The notes under the pieces were generated by a model that was not told where the DNA came from, did not search any database, and saw only the letters and a program-made list of their open reading frames with translations. Positions 1 to 8,939 of a stretch of 64,000 nucleotides of DNA are shown piece by piece. The translations under genes and the position numbers were made by a program. The DNA is from Cellvibrio sp. 79 (GTDB lineage: Bacteria > Pseudomonadota > Gammaproteobacteria > Pseudomonadales > Cellvibrionaceae): assembly GCA_003056245.1 (NCBI GenBank), contig MVDH01000002.1, forward strand, positions 186,001 to 250,000. The letters are read 5' to 3'. Within the stretch, counting starts at the first letter, position 1. Each line of letters opens with the position of its first letter.

Positions 1-59
1 CCAGAAAAGTGGATATGGGTTATGAAATCAAAAAACGCGTGTCTACCAGTCGCCTCTGA
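1..59 (+). CDS. 3' end of a probable LacI-family regulator (partial)
   Basis: The third reading frame is open from the window edge to TGA at 57-59. The last residues read VDMGYEIKKRVSTSR, which resembles the usual C-terminus of LacI/GalR regulators (V-D-x-G-F/Y-E-I-x-x-R-x-S-T). The ORF lies 37 bp upstream of a sugar transporter, where a LacI-type repressor would fit. Only 18 codons are visible, so the family call is an inference from a short tail. Frame 1 is also open, to 72, but its translation is less protein-like. Confidence 0.4.
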   Translation, partial: RKVDMGYEIKKRVSTSRL

Positions 60-96
60 TGATTGCGTCTAACAATAATTATTCCTGAGGTGTGCT

Positions 97-1728
97 GTGA
101 CTACTACTCATAACAATGATCGCTTGGCCAAACTAACCTGGCGTGAGCGCATCGGCTATGGACTGGGTGATGCGGGTTTCAATTTTTATTGGGCTATCAT
201 CGGCTCTTACCTTGTTTTCTTTTACACCGATGTATTTGGTCTGAGTGCGGCAGCAGCGGCAACAATGCTGACGGTAACCAAACTTATTGCAGCAATTACC
301 GATCCGGTTATTGGTGGTCTTGCTGATCGCACCAGCACTCGCTGGGGAAAGTTTCGTCCGTATTTGATTTGGGGTGTTCTCCCAATGATGGGAGCGGGAA
401 TTCTGACCATGAGCACGCCGGATCTGGATGATACTGGCAAATTAATTTGGGCCTACATTACCTATAGTTTATTAATGGCGTGCTATAGCTTGCTCAACAT
501 GCCGTACAACTCGCTTTCGGCAGTGCTTACCGCGAACACACAAGAGCGCAATGCGCTTAACAGTACGCGTTTCTTTTTTGCTTATTTCTGCAGTATTTTT
601 GTGGGTGCTGCTACTCCTGAGCTAGCTGAATATTTTGGTGATGGGGATCGTTACAGTGCGCGTGGTTGGCAAATGACGATGGTTTGTTATTCCATTATCG
701 CCTCCTGTTTGTTCATCACTACTTTTTTTACTACTCGTGAACGTATTCAGCCTCCACCGAATCAGGAAAAAACCAGTCCGCTAACTGATTTAAAGGATTT
801 ATTTACTTGTCGTCCATGGCTGGTGTTATTTGTATTGGCTCTGGTGTTTATGATCACCATGACTTTACGTGGAAGCTCAGCTGCTTATTATTTTCGCTAT
901 TTTGTTGAACGCCCAGACTTGCTCGGTAGTTATGTCGGTTTGCAGATGGCAGGGCTAATGGTGGGAGCAATGTGCGCGTCAACCGTTACAAAATATTTCG
1001 ACAAACGTAAATTAATGATTTTCCTGCTTTGTGTTGTTGCTGTTCTATCTATTTTATTTACCCTTGTACCCAAACCGAAAAGTAATGGTGTATTGGATAT
1101 CTCTACCAACGACATTCATCAACTTGAAGCCGGTCAATTGCTAGGGCAGCCTCACGCAGAAGGCGATCATTATCAATGGCTGCGTCACGATAAAATCTTC
1201 TGGATTATTAAAGAGCAGGTTGTGCTTTCCGAGACTGGCCCGACACTTAATCTGGAAAATGCCAAAGGGCAAGTTATTAGCGTAGTGCGCACTCACAGCG
1301 ATGGCGCAATTCAAGATAGTTCGGACTTGCCTAAAGAAATTATATGGATGTTTGTGTTGAATATTTTAATCAGTATTGCGCTTGGTTTTAAACCGCCTAT
1401 TACGTGGGCGATGTATGCAGATATCGCCGATTATAATGAATGGAAAAATGGTCGTCGCGCAACGGGAATGACTTTTGCTGCTACAACATTTTCCCAGAAA
1501 ATTGGTAGTGCTGCGGGCTCTGCTTTGATGCTTGCCGTATTGGCAATGATGGGATATCAGGCGGGTGAAATGCAGGCAGGCGCTTCATTGACCAGCATCG
1601 TTTATATGCAAACCACTGTTCCGGGAATATTTGCTTTACTTACTGCACTGTCGTTGGTGTTTTACAATCTGACGGATAAGAAGCTTGAGCAAGTTCAATT
1701 AGATCTTAAAGAGCGTTATCAGGTTTAA
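97..1728 (+). CDS. GPH-family (MFS) sugar:cation symporter
   Basis: Inner-membrane carrier of the glycoside-pentoside-hexuronide:cation symporter family (MelB/XynB/YicJ type). The N-terminal half carries the family signature around residues 70-90 (DPVIGGLADRTSTRWGKFRP), and about 12 hydrophobic segments are visible. GTG is chosen as start because TGAGG at 86-90 lies 6 nt upstream. At 543 aa it is longer than usual (about 450-500): residues ~325-413 form a hydrophilic insertion between two membrane segments. The GH94 phosphorylase gene follows 80 bp downstream on the same strand, so a disaccharide such as cellobionate or cellobiose is the inferred substrate. Specificity cannot be read from the sequence. 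Confidence 0.85.
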   Translation: MTTTHNNDRLAKLTWRERIGYGLGDAGFNFYWAIIGSYLVFFYTDVFGLSAAAAATMLTVTKLIAAITDPVIGGLADRTSTRWGKFRPYLIWGVLPMMGAGILTMSTPDLDDTGKLIWAYITYSLLMACYSLLNMPYNSLSAVLTANTQERNALNSTRFFFAYFCSIFVGAATPELAEYFGDGDRYSARGWQMTMVCYSIIASCLFITTFFTTRERIQPPPNQEKTSPLTDLKDLFTCRPWLVLFVLALVFMITMTLRGSSAAYYFRYFVERPDLLGSYVGLQMAGLMVGAMCASTVTKYFDKRKLMIFLLCVVAVLSILFTLVPKPKSNGVLDISTNDIHQLEAGQLLGQPHAEGDHYQWLRHDKIFWIIKEQVVLSETGPTLNLENAKGQVISVVRTHSDGAIQDSSDLPKEIIWMFVLNILISIALGFKPPITWAMYADIADYNEWKNGRRATGMTFAATTFSQKIGSAAGSALMLAVLAMMGYQAGEMQAGASLTSIVYMQTTVPGIFALLTALSLVFYNLTDKKLEQVQLDLKERYQV

Positions 1729-1808
1729 CCCTCGTATTTTTTAGCGCTGCAATGCGGCGCTTTCTCAAATAAATCTCTCGTTGAATTGATTTTCGATAGG
1801 AAACATCC

Positions 1809-4169
1809 ATGACTAAGCTACTGAAGCCCAGCCATGCTGGGGAACGTTACGATTTGCTAACACCCACAGCTATGCCTCGCGCTGCCGGTTTTTTATGGAA
1901 CCAGCGCATGATGATCCAATCTACTTGTCGCGGTTATGCCGTCGCACAATTTATGCAGCCGGAACCGGCTAAATATGCGTATGCACCGAACCTGGAAGCA
2001 AAAACATTTATGCAGCCAGAGCAACCTTATTATGCACATCATCCGGGCCGCTTTTTTTACGTGAAGGATGAAGAAAGTGGTGAGATTTTTTCTGCGCCTT
2101 ATGAGCCGGTGCGTGCACCTTACGAAAATTATGTATTCTCGATTGGTAAAAGTGATTTGCGTTGGACATTGCAATCACTCGGTATTGAAATTGAAATTAC
2201 ATTGTCATTACCGGTCGCAGATGTGGTGGAGTTATGGGATATAAAAGTTACCAATCGCTCAGGTCGTGCACGCCGCATCAGTGTTTACCCGTATTTCCCG
2301 GTGGGCTATATGTCCTGGATGAACCAGTCAGCAGAATATCGCGCTGATCTTGGCGGTATGGTGGCAACTTGTGTAACGCCTTATCAAAAAGTGGCCGATC
2401 ACTTTAAAAATAAATTCTTCAAAGACAAAACGTTTTTCCTGCATGAGCAAACACCAACAGCTTGGGAAGCTAAACAGGAAACATTTGAAGGTGAAGGTGG
2501 ATTGCATAATCCATCCGGTTTGCAACAGGACGCCTTGTCTGGCGGCGATGCACGCTATGAAACGCCGGCGGCGATATTGCAATATCGTTTGGAATTGGCG
2601 GCCAGCGGTGAGCAGGTGTACCGTTTTATTTTTGGCCCCGCATTTGATGATGCAGAAATTCAAAAAATGCGTGCTACCTATTTAAGTGAACAGGGGTTTG
2701 CCAACGCTCGCGCTGAATATTCCGCGTATGTGGCCAGCGGTAGTGGCTGTTTGCAAATTCAAACACCGGATGCCGAATTGAATAATTTTGTAAACAACTG
2801 GTTGCCGCGCCAGGTTTTTTATCACGGTGATGTGAATCGCCTGACCACTGATCCGCAAACACGTAATTATCTACAAGATAATATGGGAATGACATTTATC
2901 AAGCCTGATGTTACGCGCGCTGCGTTTTTGCATGCGCTGAGTCAGCAGGAAGAATCCGGTGCAATGCCTGATGGTATTTTATTGGTGGAAGGTGCGGAGC
3001 TGAAATACATCAACCAGATTCCACACACGGATCATTGTGTATGGTTGCCGGTATGTCTAAAAACCTATCTTGATGAAACCAATGACTACGCCATTTTGAA
3101 TGAACAAATTGCCGGTCATGATGGTAAAACCCTGAGTGTATTCGAGCGCATTAGTAATGCGATGCGCTGGTTGCTGCAGGCGCGCGATTATCGCGGCTTG
3201 AGTTTTATTGCCCAGGGCGATTGGTGTGACCCGATGAATATGGTGGGGTACAAAGGTAAAGGTGTTTCCGGTTGGTTATCTGTTGCAACTGCTTACGCAT
3301 TAAATTTGTGGGCTGACGTTTGTGCAAAAACTTCTAACGCTAATTTGCAACAAGAATTTATGGCCGGTGCAAAAGAAGTGAATGCAGCGGTGAATAAATA
3401 TTTGTGGGATGGTGAATGGTTCGGTCGCGGTATTACCGACGATGATGTGGTGTTTGGCATCAGTAAAGATAAAGAAGGCCGCATCTTTTTAAATCCGCAG
3501 AGCTGGGCAATTCTTGGTGGTGCAGCAGATGAGGAGCAGCGCAAAAAAATGATTGCTGCTGTTGAAGCGCAATTGGAAACTCCTTATGGTGTTGCGATGC
3601 TTGCTCCGGCATTTACCGCAATGCGCGATGACGTAGGTCGCGTAACCCAGAAGCATCCTGGCTCGGCAGAAAATGGGTCTGTCTACAATCACGCGGCAAT
3701 ATTTTATATTTACAGTTTGTTCACTATCGCTGAGAAAGATCGTGCTTATAAATTATTGCGGCAGATGATTCCCGGCCCAGCCGAAGCGGATTATTTGCAA
3801 CGCGGCCAATTGCCGGTGTATATCCCCAATTATTATCGCGGTGCTTATTATCAATATCCGCGTACTGCTGGTCGTTCTTCGCAATTATTTAATACCGGTA
3901 CTGTGTCCTGGGTGTATCGTTGTTTAGTAGAGGGTATTTTTGGTTTGCAGGGCGATACCGAAGGCTTGCGAGTGAATCCGCAATTGCCATCAGATTGGAG
4001 CGAAGCGAAAGCTGTACGCGAATTCCGTGGGGCGAGATTTAACGTAAGCATCAGGCGCGGCACGACGGACAAATTGCAATTGCGTTGCGATGGCGAATTG
4101 CTGGGTGATAATTGTGTGCGGGCGATTCAAGTGGGTCGTGAATATCAATTGGATGTATCAATTCCTTGA
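1809..4169 (+). CDS. GH94 phosphorylase, probable cellobionic acid phosphorylase
   Basis: A 786-aa cytoplasmic enzyme with no signal peptide. It is a GH94 inverting disaccharide phosphorylase: N-terminal beta-sandwich (to ~270), linker helices, (alpha/alpha)6 barrel (~320-700) and C-terminal beta domain. The GDWCD motif at residues 470-474 is where GH94 enzymes carry the general-acid aspartate. The N-terminus ([20 protein letters not shown], then [10 protein letters not shown]) matches, from memory, the cellobionic acid phosphorylases (EC 2.4.1.321) of Saccharophagus and Xanthomonas rather than cellobiose phosphorylases. The reaction would be cellobionate + Pi to glucose 1-phosphate + gluconate. 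AGGAAA lies 7 nt before the ATG. It is paired with the upstream symporter. Cellobiose or another beta-glucobiose remains an alternative substrate. Confidence 0.75.
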   Translation: MTKLLKPSHAGERYDLLTPTAMPRAAGFLWNQRMMIQSTCRGYAVAQFMQPEPAKYAYAPNLEAKTFMQPEQPYYAHHPGRFFYVKDEESGEIFSAPYEPVRAPYENYVFSIGKSDLRWTLQSLGIEIEITLSLPVADVVELWDIKVTNRSGRARRISVYPYFPVGYMSWMNQSAEYRADLGGMVATCVTPYQKVADHFKNKFFKDKTFFLHEQTPTAWEAKQETFEGEGGLHNPSGLQQDALSGGDARYETPAAILQYRLELAASGEQVYRFIFGPAFDDAEIQKMRATYLSEQGFANARAEYSAYVASGSGCLQIQTPDAELNNFVNNWLPRQVFYHGDVNRLTTDPQTRNYLQDNMGMTFIKPDVTRAAFLHALSQQEESGAMPDGILLVEGAELKYINQIPHTDHCVWLPVCLKTYLDETNDYAILNEQIAGHDGKTLSVFERISNAMRWLLQARDYRGLSFIAQGDWCDPMNMVGYKGKGVSGWLSVATAYALNLWADVCAKTSNANLQQEFMAGAKEVNAAVNKYLWDGEWFGRGITDDDVVFGISKDKEGRIFLNPQSWAILGGAADEEQRKKMIAAVEAQLETPYGVAMLAPAFTAMRDDVGRVTQKHPGSAENGSVYNHAAIFYIYSLFTIAEKDRAYKLLRQMIPGPAEADYLQRGQLPVYIPNYYRGAYYQYPRTAGRSSQLFNTGTVSWVYRCLVEGIFGLQGDTEGLRVNPQLPSDWSEAKAVREFRGARFNVSIRRGTTDKLQLRCDGELLGDNCVRAIQVGREYQLDVSIP

Positions 4170-4190
4170 TAAAAACACGTTTCAAAAATA

Positions 4191-4220
4191 AAAAAGGCGT
4201 GCATTTGTGCACGCCTTTTT
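4191..4220. terminator. Bidirectional intrinsic terminator
   Basis: An A-run, then stem GGCGTGCA (4196-4203), TTTG loop, TGCACGCC (4208-4215) and a T-run. It lies between the convergent GH94 gene and the zf-TFIIB gene and can serve both strands. Confidence 0.9.
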
Positions 4221-4238
4221 TGTTTTTACCGGTGCGAT

Positions 4239-4601
4239 TTAGAAATCAAAAATTTCACTAAGTATCGATTTCTTTTTATAAGGCTTTCCATAGTGACCAC
4301 CGTAACTATGATGCTTGCGATCATCATCATAGTGCTTGCGTTGTGAGTCATGGTGGCTTTGCTGTGGGCGGTAATGTTGCTCCTGGTGTTGTGGGCGATG
4401 GTCGCGCTCGGGTTCACGTTGCGGTTGCGGTGCGGGAGCAGCATCTTCTTGCGCGCGTTCGATTAGTTTGTCTAATTCACCGCGGTCCAGCCATACGCCA
4501 CGACATTTGGGGCAGTAATCAATTTCAATGCCTGAGCGTTCGGAAATAAGCAGGTGAGGGCGATCAGGGGATTCGTAACAACTGGGATTGGGGCAATGCA
4601 T
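4239..4601 (-). CDS. zf-TFIIB domain protein with His-rich tail
   Basis: A 120-aa protein of the TFIIB-type zinc-ribbon family (PF13453-like). A four-cysteine metal site (CPNPSC near residues 3-8 and CPKC near 31-34) is followed by the family hallmark GVWLDRGELDKLIERA. Residues ~55-105 are a low-complexity Gln/His/Arg/Asp segment, and the C-terminus is the amphipathic KKKSILSEIFDF typical of these proteins. The start at 4601 is preferred over an upstream in-frame start at 4685 because GGAGA sits 6 nt upstream and the cysteine motif begins immediately. The function of the family is unknown. The His-rich segment could bind metal or nucleic acid (inference). Two hairpins lie in its 5' leader. 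Confidence 0.8.
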   Translation of the reverse strand: MHCPNPSCYESPDRPHLLISERSGIEIDYCPKCRGVWLDRGELDKLIERAQEDAAPAPQPQREPERDHRPQHQEQHYRPQQSHHDSQRKHYDDDRKHHSYGGHYGKPYKKKSILSEIFDF

Positions 4602-4653
4602 ATTATGTCTCCGATATGTGCGTGAATGAATACACAACGACCGGACACGCGAA

Positions 4654-4701
4654 ACCTTTGTCATTGTGACAAAGGTCTCGTTCACAAATGCTGGGCATTT
4701 G
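4654..4701. repeat. Two adjacent perfect inverted repeats in the leader
   Basis: ACCTTTGTCA (4654-4663) pairs with TGACAAAGGT (4667-4676) around a 3-nt loop. CAAATGC (4685-4691) pairs with GCATTTG (4695-4701), also around 3 nt. Both lie 50-100 nt upstream of the zf-TFIIB start. Neither has a following T-run on the minus strand, so an operator or RNA structure is as likely as a terminator. Confidence 0.6.
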
Positions 4702-4806
4702 CCTGCGGTGCCGGAGCTGATGGATTAAAAAGCTCGTGATGACGACAGTCGCAGCGGGAACTACTCCCCTTCGGTAAGCGGATTTTTCAGTAATGCAACC
4801 CGCTTG

Positions 4807-5205
4807 TCAACCTGCCTCGGTTTTAGCGGCTTTCTTGGCGGCAGGTTTACCTTCGGCGGGCTTTGGTTTGGTTTCTGCTTCTTTAGGTTCTGCTGCTTTG
4901 ACTTTAGGCTTGGCTTTGGTTTTGGCGGGGGTTGATGCCTGGCGAGTTTTGACTATGGCGAGATATTTGACCCAGGCTTGCTCGACGGGGCTTTTAGGGG
5001 CGCTTTGGTTGGCGATGACTTTGAGAATATGTTGGTCGTCGCTGGTGGGATCGGAGACTTCTTCTTGCATCAAAGCGTTAATCAACACGCCCTGCTTACG
5101 GATTAATCTGGCTTGTACGTCGGATAATCCACCTTTTTCAAAACCTTCGGGGAAGTTGGCTGCATCCTGGAATGTTTGTTTCAGGTAATGCTCACGCGGC
5201 AACAT
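4807..5205 (-). CDS. DUF413 / MaoP (YifE)-like protein
   Basis: A 132-aa protein. Residues ~6-85 match the DUF413 family in pattern: an aromatic residue, then FPEGFEKGG, then a helix with QARLIRKQG, and later SPVEQAWVKYLAIVK. In E. coli the member MaoP (YifE) helps organise the Ori macrodomain through the maoS site. The C-terminal ~45 residues are a Lys/Ala/Pro-rich low-complexity tail that could contact DNA or RNA (inference). ATG with GGAGA 6 nt upstream. It is transcribed alone between rpsT and the zf-TFIIB gene. The family assignment comes from remembered E. coli sequence. Confidence 0.7.
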   Translation of the reverse strand: MLPREHYLKQTFQDAANFPEGFEKGGLSDVQARLIRKQGVLINALMQEEVSDPTSDDQHILKVIANQSAPKSPVEQAWVKYLAIVKTRQASTPAKTKAKPKVKAAEPKEAETKPKPAEGKPAAKKAAKTEAG

Positions 5206-5510
5206 AGGGTATCTCCATTATTAGTATGCGCTCATCAGGCATTTGGACCCCTTCGAATTACCGCTTCCCTGTTATCGGTATCCCGGAAGGAGTTAGCCAA
5301 AGCCCGGCCTTCATTGTTATAGCGCTGGAATCGCTTTCCAGCCAAAAGTTGCTGCCGAATTTAATCTGTTTTTGTGACAGTGTATAGAGCTTAAATTGCC
5401 CTGAATGATGGTTTTATCATCCATCTGCTGCAGAACCGCACCGTGCGCACAAATTGCGGGCATAAAAAAACCGGCTTAAGCCGGTTTTTTGAGCTGGATA
5501 TCCGGTGCGA
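5206..5510. other. Intergenic leader region between rpsT and the maoP-like gene
   Basis: No coding sequence is seen. It holds the rpsT terminator (5464-5490) and a 7-bp perfect hairpin, GCTGGAA/TTCCAGC, at 5324-5342. The remainder is presumably promoter and 5' leader of the DUF413 gene. I recognise no known riboswitch. Confidence 0.5.
5464..5490 (-). terminator. Intrinsic terminator of rpsT
   Basis: A perfect palindrome, CCGGCTTAAGCCGG (5471-5484), flanked by A7 and T6, 20 nt beyond the rpsT stop codon. Confidence 0.9.
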
Positions 5511-5777
5511 TTAAGCAGCCAGTGCCTTCAGTTTGGTATTCAAACGGCTCTTATGACGAGCAGCTTTGTTTTTGTGGATCAGGCCTTTGTCGGCGATACG
5601 ATCAATCACAGAAACAGCTGATACATAAGCAGCTTGCGCAACAGCTTTATCGCCAGTAGCGATAGCAGCCAACACTTTCTTGAGGTAAGTACGCCCCATA
5701 GAGCGCATGCTTGCGTTGTGCTTGCGAGCTTTTTCATTCTGACGCGCGCGTTTTTTGGCTTGGGGTGTATTTGCCAC
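5511..5777 (-). CDS. rpsT: 30S ribosomal protein S20
   Basis: An 88-aa basic protein of the normal length for S20. It begins [20 protein letters not shown] and has the family motif [15 protein letters not shown] near the C-terminus. It binds 16S rRNA in the body of the small subunit. It is monocistronic, with a near-consensus sigma70 promoter at 5846-5873 and its own terminator. The upstream neighbour on the other strand is a secreted glycosidase. Confidence 0.97.
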   Translation of the reverse strand: MANTPQAKKRARQNEKARKHNASMRSMGRTYLKKVLAAIATGDKAVAQAAYVSAVSVIDRIADKGLIHKNKAARHKSRLNTKLKALAA

Positions 5778-5845
5778 CTTAGTGCTCCTATAAATAAATT
5801 CTGGATAAAACTGACTAAAAAAGGGTCTGGATTCAGGGACGCGAC

Positions 5846-5873
5846 ATTATGCCGTGTTAGATCGGTTTGTCAA
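5846..5873 (-). promoter_or_regulatory. Sigma70 promoter of rpsT
   Basis: On the minus strand TTGACA (5873-5868), a 16-bp spacer and CATAAT (5851-5846) lie 69 nt upstream of the rpsT start. A GC-rich stretch (GTCGCG) follows the -10, as expected for a growth-rate-controlled ribosomal promoter. Confidence 0.8.
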
Positions 5874-6019
5874 CCAAAGAAACGATTTTCTATCGCTGGT
5901 AAACACTTATCAGGCAGGGCTGGTGTTTACGATAGTTTACACGCCAGATTAAGGATAAATGGCCGAATCTGGATACACTTTGAGCGATATAAATATAACT
6001 ACGCTCCGGGGGTGCCATC

Positions 6020-8788
6020 ATGATTTATTCATCATTCGGGAAGTGCTTGCTTCCCTGTGTTCTGGCTTCATTGTTAGCCAGTTGCGGCAGTGGCGGTGGT
6101 GGGAACAAGCCGTCGAACGGGGCTGGCGTCAGTTCGTCCCTGGCCAGTTCTTCAGCTCTATCCTCATCCTTATCTTCATCAGCCCAAAGCTCGAACTCGT
6201 CAGTGGCCATTACCGCCAATAAAATGGTGCCCTTCGTTTTGCCTTATGACGATGCTGCTGCAGGAATAACCCAAACGGGTGCTTTATTGAACCATTTGCC
6301 CGCAGGTAAATTCGGAGCAATCAAGGTAGATGGGCAGGCGCATTTTGTAGCGGGACAAGAGCGCGTCCGGTTCCTCGGTGTCAATATCACGGCCAGCTCA
6401 ACCGTTACTGCCAAAGCCAATGCAGAAAAAGTCGCTAAGCGTTTGGCTAAGTTCGGTGTGAACCTGGTGCGTTTCCATCACATGGATAATAACTTTGGAG
6501 CCAAAAGTATTATCAATTATGCGGACGGCAACAGCCGTTCACTGGATGCCGATAATCTCGACAAGCTGGATTACTTTATCTACCAGTTAAAACTCAATGG
6601 CATTTATTCCAATATCAATTTAATTAACTCACGCGAATTTTCTGCCGCCGATGGTTTGCCTGCTGATATCAGTCAACTTACCTGGAAGCAACGTCATGTG
6701 TTGGGTTACGTATATCCGGCCTTGCGCGCTTTGGAAAAAGAATTTGCTACGCAATTGCTAAGTCACAAAAATCCTTACACCAATTTAACCTATGCGGAAG
6801 ATCCGGCCGTCGCTTTTGTAGAGATCAATAATGAAAACGGGATTTTTCAACAGTATTACGATGGTTCCATTGATAAGTGGCCGCAGACTTTCAGTGCGAT
6901 GTTGAATGAGCGCTGGAATAATTGGCTCGCCACCAAATATGCATCGACGCAATTGCTGGAAACAGGATGGGGCACGATTGACCTGCCGTTGGACACAGAA
7001 AAATTAACCAATAATAATTTTGCCAGTGGCATTTCGGGCTGGAATGTCGAACAACACGATACCGCAAAAGTCACGGCAACCGCTGGCATATTTGATAGCC
7101 GCACCGGCGTTGAATTAAAAGTGACACAAGCGGGATCTGCCGGTTGGAATGTGCAATTGAACCAGGGCAATCTCGCGATTATCAAGGATCAGGTTTATAC
7201 ACTGGGCTTTTGGGCCAAAGCCGAAACCGCTCGCCAACTCGGTGTTGCGATGGGTTTGGCTTACGATCCCTGGTCAACATTGGTGGAGCGCAATTATTCA
7301 CTGGCCACTAGTTGGAAATATTTTGAAACCAGTTTTATCGCCAGTCAAAACGATAACAATGTGCGCATCAATTTTAATGGCTTCGGCAATCAACTGGCAC
7401 GCGTTTATATTGGCGATGTGAGTTTTAAAGCGGGCGGCAGCATCGGCAAATTACCGGAGGGGCAAACACTGGAAGCAAAAAACATCGGCAACAATTTGCG
7501 TTCGGCGGGCTACACCAGCGGGCGCGAAAAAGACTGGGCGGATTTTTTGCGTGAATTGGAAACTGCCTATTGGGCCGATATGAAAAGCCATATCAAAACC
7601 ACAATAGGTTTTAGTGGTTTGGTGACGGGCACGGCGATTATGAATACGCCGCCGGGTACCCATAAGCAATTTGATTTTGCCGATGCCCACGCCTATTGGC
7701 AGCATCCGGTATTCCCCACAGCGGATTGGGATGCGGTGAACTGGACGTTAGAAAACCAATCGATGGTGAATACATTCAACAACACATTGACCTCACTTGC
7801 GAAGCAGCGCATCCATGGTTTGCCATTTACCATTTCTGAATACCAGCACTCGTCTCCGAATACGTATGGCAGCGAAGGCCCGCTGTTAGTTGCTGCTTAC
7901 GGTGCGTTGCAGGATTGGGATGGCATTATGATGTTTGCCTACGACGCAGGTCCGAATGACGATTGGAGCCTGGGTTATTTCAGCGATTTTTTCAGCATGA
8001 ATGCACACCCCACAAAAATGGCGAACATGTTGGTGGCTGCCAATATTTTCCGGCGCGGTGATGTGGCGGCGGCACAAAACCAATTGCTAATGAATTTTGA
8101 ACCCGCAACGGAACTGGATGTTCTTGCTAGTAAAGGTAGCGCCTGGAATGTTGCGAATGGCTCGCACTTGAATGTGCCCAACGATATTCCCCTGACCAAA
8201 CGTTTTGCATTGGATGTCAACGCGAATCCCCAGGGGCAAAACCTGGCGCCCGCCGCGAGCAACCAAAATACGCTCACATCCGATACCGGAGAATTGGTAT
8301 GGAATCTGGCACAGGCCAATCAGGGATTAGTAACTATCAATACCGCAAAAACCAAAGCGCTAATCGGGTTTATTAATAATCGCGCCGTTACCCTGGATAA
8401 TGTCGCTATCAAGGTGGCAGCAACAGCCAATAATTGGGCGACAGTTTCTATCACTGCACAGCAAGGAAGTTTTGCTGATGTCACTGGTGCCGCCAAATTA
8501 TTAGTGGTTGCTACCGGCAATGCTGAAAACACTAATATGCAATGGAAAAGTCCTGCAAAAAATTCCGTGGGACCTGATTGGGGAACGGGGCCAACGTTGG
8601 TGGAAGTAATTCCGGTAACGCTGGATTTGCCGTATGCGAGCTTGCGTACCAAGGCGTGGATTCTGGATGAAACCGGCCAGCGAAAAACAGAATTACCGGT
8701 AAGCGATAACGCAGGTAAAGCACAGTTAATCCTGACTGGTGCAACGAGCAGCCTTTGGTACGAAATCGAAGTTGCTGGCGCAAATTAA
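6020..8788 (+). CDS. Lipoprotein clan GH-A glycoside hydrolase with inserted CBM
   Basis: A 922-aa secreted lipoprotein: lipobox LLAS-Cys22, Gly-rich stretch, then a polyserine linker (~37-63). The catalytic module is GH-A-like, with VRFHHMDN near 150, putative acid/base Glu272 in the INNENG motif and putative nucleophile Glu607 in FTISEYQ. Residues ~326-473 (NNNFASGISGWNVE to GDVSFKAGG) read as a jelly-roll carbohydrate-binding domain of the CBM4/9/22 kind, placed between the two catalytic glutamates. A ~200-residue beta-rich C-terminal region follows. It is probably anchored to the outer membrane and attacks plant beta-glycans; I cannot assign a GH family or substrate. The ATG follows a G-rich GGGGGTG. 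Confidence 0.7.
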   Translation: MIYSSFGKCLLPCVLASLLASCGSGGGGNKPSNGAGVSSSLASSSALSSSLSSSAQSSNSSVAITANKMVPFVLPYDDAAAGITQTGALLNHLPAGKFGAIKVDGQAHFVAGQERVRFLGVNITASSTVTAKANAEKVAKRLAKFGVNLVRFHHMDNNFGAKSIINYADGNSRSLDADNLDKLDYFIYQLKLNGIYSNINLINSREFSAADGLPADISQLTWKQRHVLGYVYPALRALEKEFATQLLSHKNPYTNLTYAEDPAVAFVEINNENGIFQQYYDGSIDKWPQTFSAMLNERWNNWLATKYASTQLLETGWGTIDLPLDTEKLTNNNFASGISGWNVEQHDTAKVTATAGIFDSRTGVELKVTQAGSAGWNVQLNQGNLAIIKDQVYTLGFWAKAETARQLGVAMGLAYDPWSTLVERNYSLATSWKYFETSFIASQNDNNVRINFNGFGNQLARVYIGDVSFKAGGSIGKLPEGQTLEAKNIGNNLRSAGYTSGREKDWADFLRELETAYWADMKSHIKTTIGFSGLVTGTAIMNTPPGTHKQFDFADAHAYWQHPVFPTADWDAVNWTLENQSMVNTFNNTLTSLAKQRIHGLPFTISEYQHSSPNTYGSEGPLLVAAYGALQDWDGIMMFAYDAGPNDDWSLGYFSDFFSMNAHPTKMANMLVAANIFRRGDVAAAQNQLLMNFEPATELDVLASKGSAWNVANGSHLNVPNDIPLTKRFALDVNANPQGQNLAPAASNQNTLTSDTGELVWNLAQANQGLVTINTAKTKALIGFINNRAVTLDNVAIKVAATANNWATVSITAQQGSFADVTGAAKLLVVATGNAENTNMQWKSPAKNSVGPDWGTGPTLVEVIPVTLDLPYASLRTKAWILDETGQRKTELPVSDNAGKAQLILTGATSSLWYEIEVAGAN

Positions 8789-8896
8789 GTATTTGGGCAG
8801 AAGGCTCGCTGGTTGCTCTCACTCGAAGGCCAAAAGTTCGGGTGGGATTTAACCGGCGATGTGAATAGTTGGCGCGATAAAACCGGTTTGCCATGA
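8789..8896 (+). pseudogene. In-frame 35-codon tail after the glycosidase stop
   Basis: Directly after the TAA at 8786-8788 the same frame stays open for 35 codons to TGA at 8894-8896. The translation looks protein-like (EGQKFGWDLTGDVNSWRDK). It may be a relic of a longer glycosidase C-terminus, of a lost neighbouring gene, or chance. There is no start codon with an RBS of its own. Confidence 0.25.
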
Positions 8897-8939
8897 TAAT
8901 ATTCCTCGGAGCAAAACAAAAAACTCAGAGGGTTTTTGC

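Noticed and set aside
4343-4549. Plus-strand 68-codon ORF opposite the zf-TFIIB gene
   Set aside because: It is a shadow of the His/Gln-rich codons on the minus strand, without an RBS.
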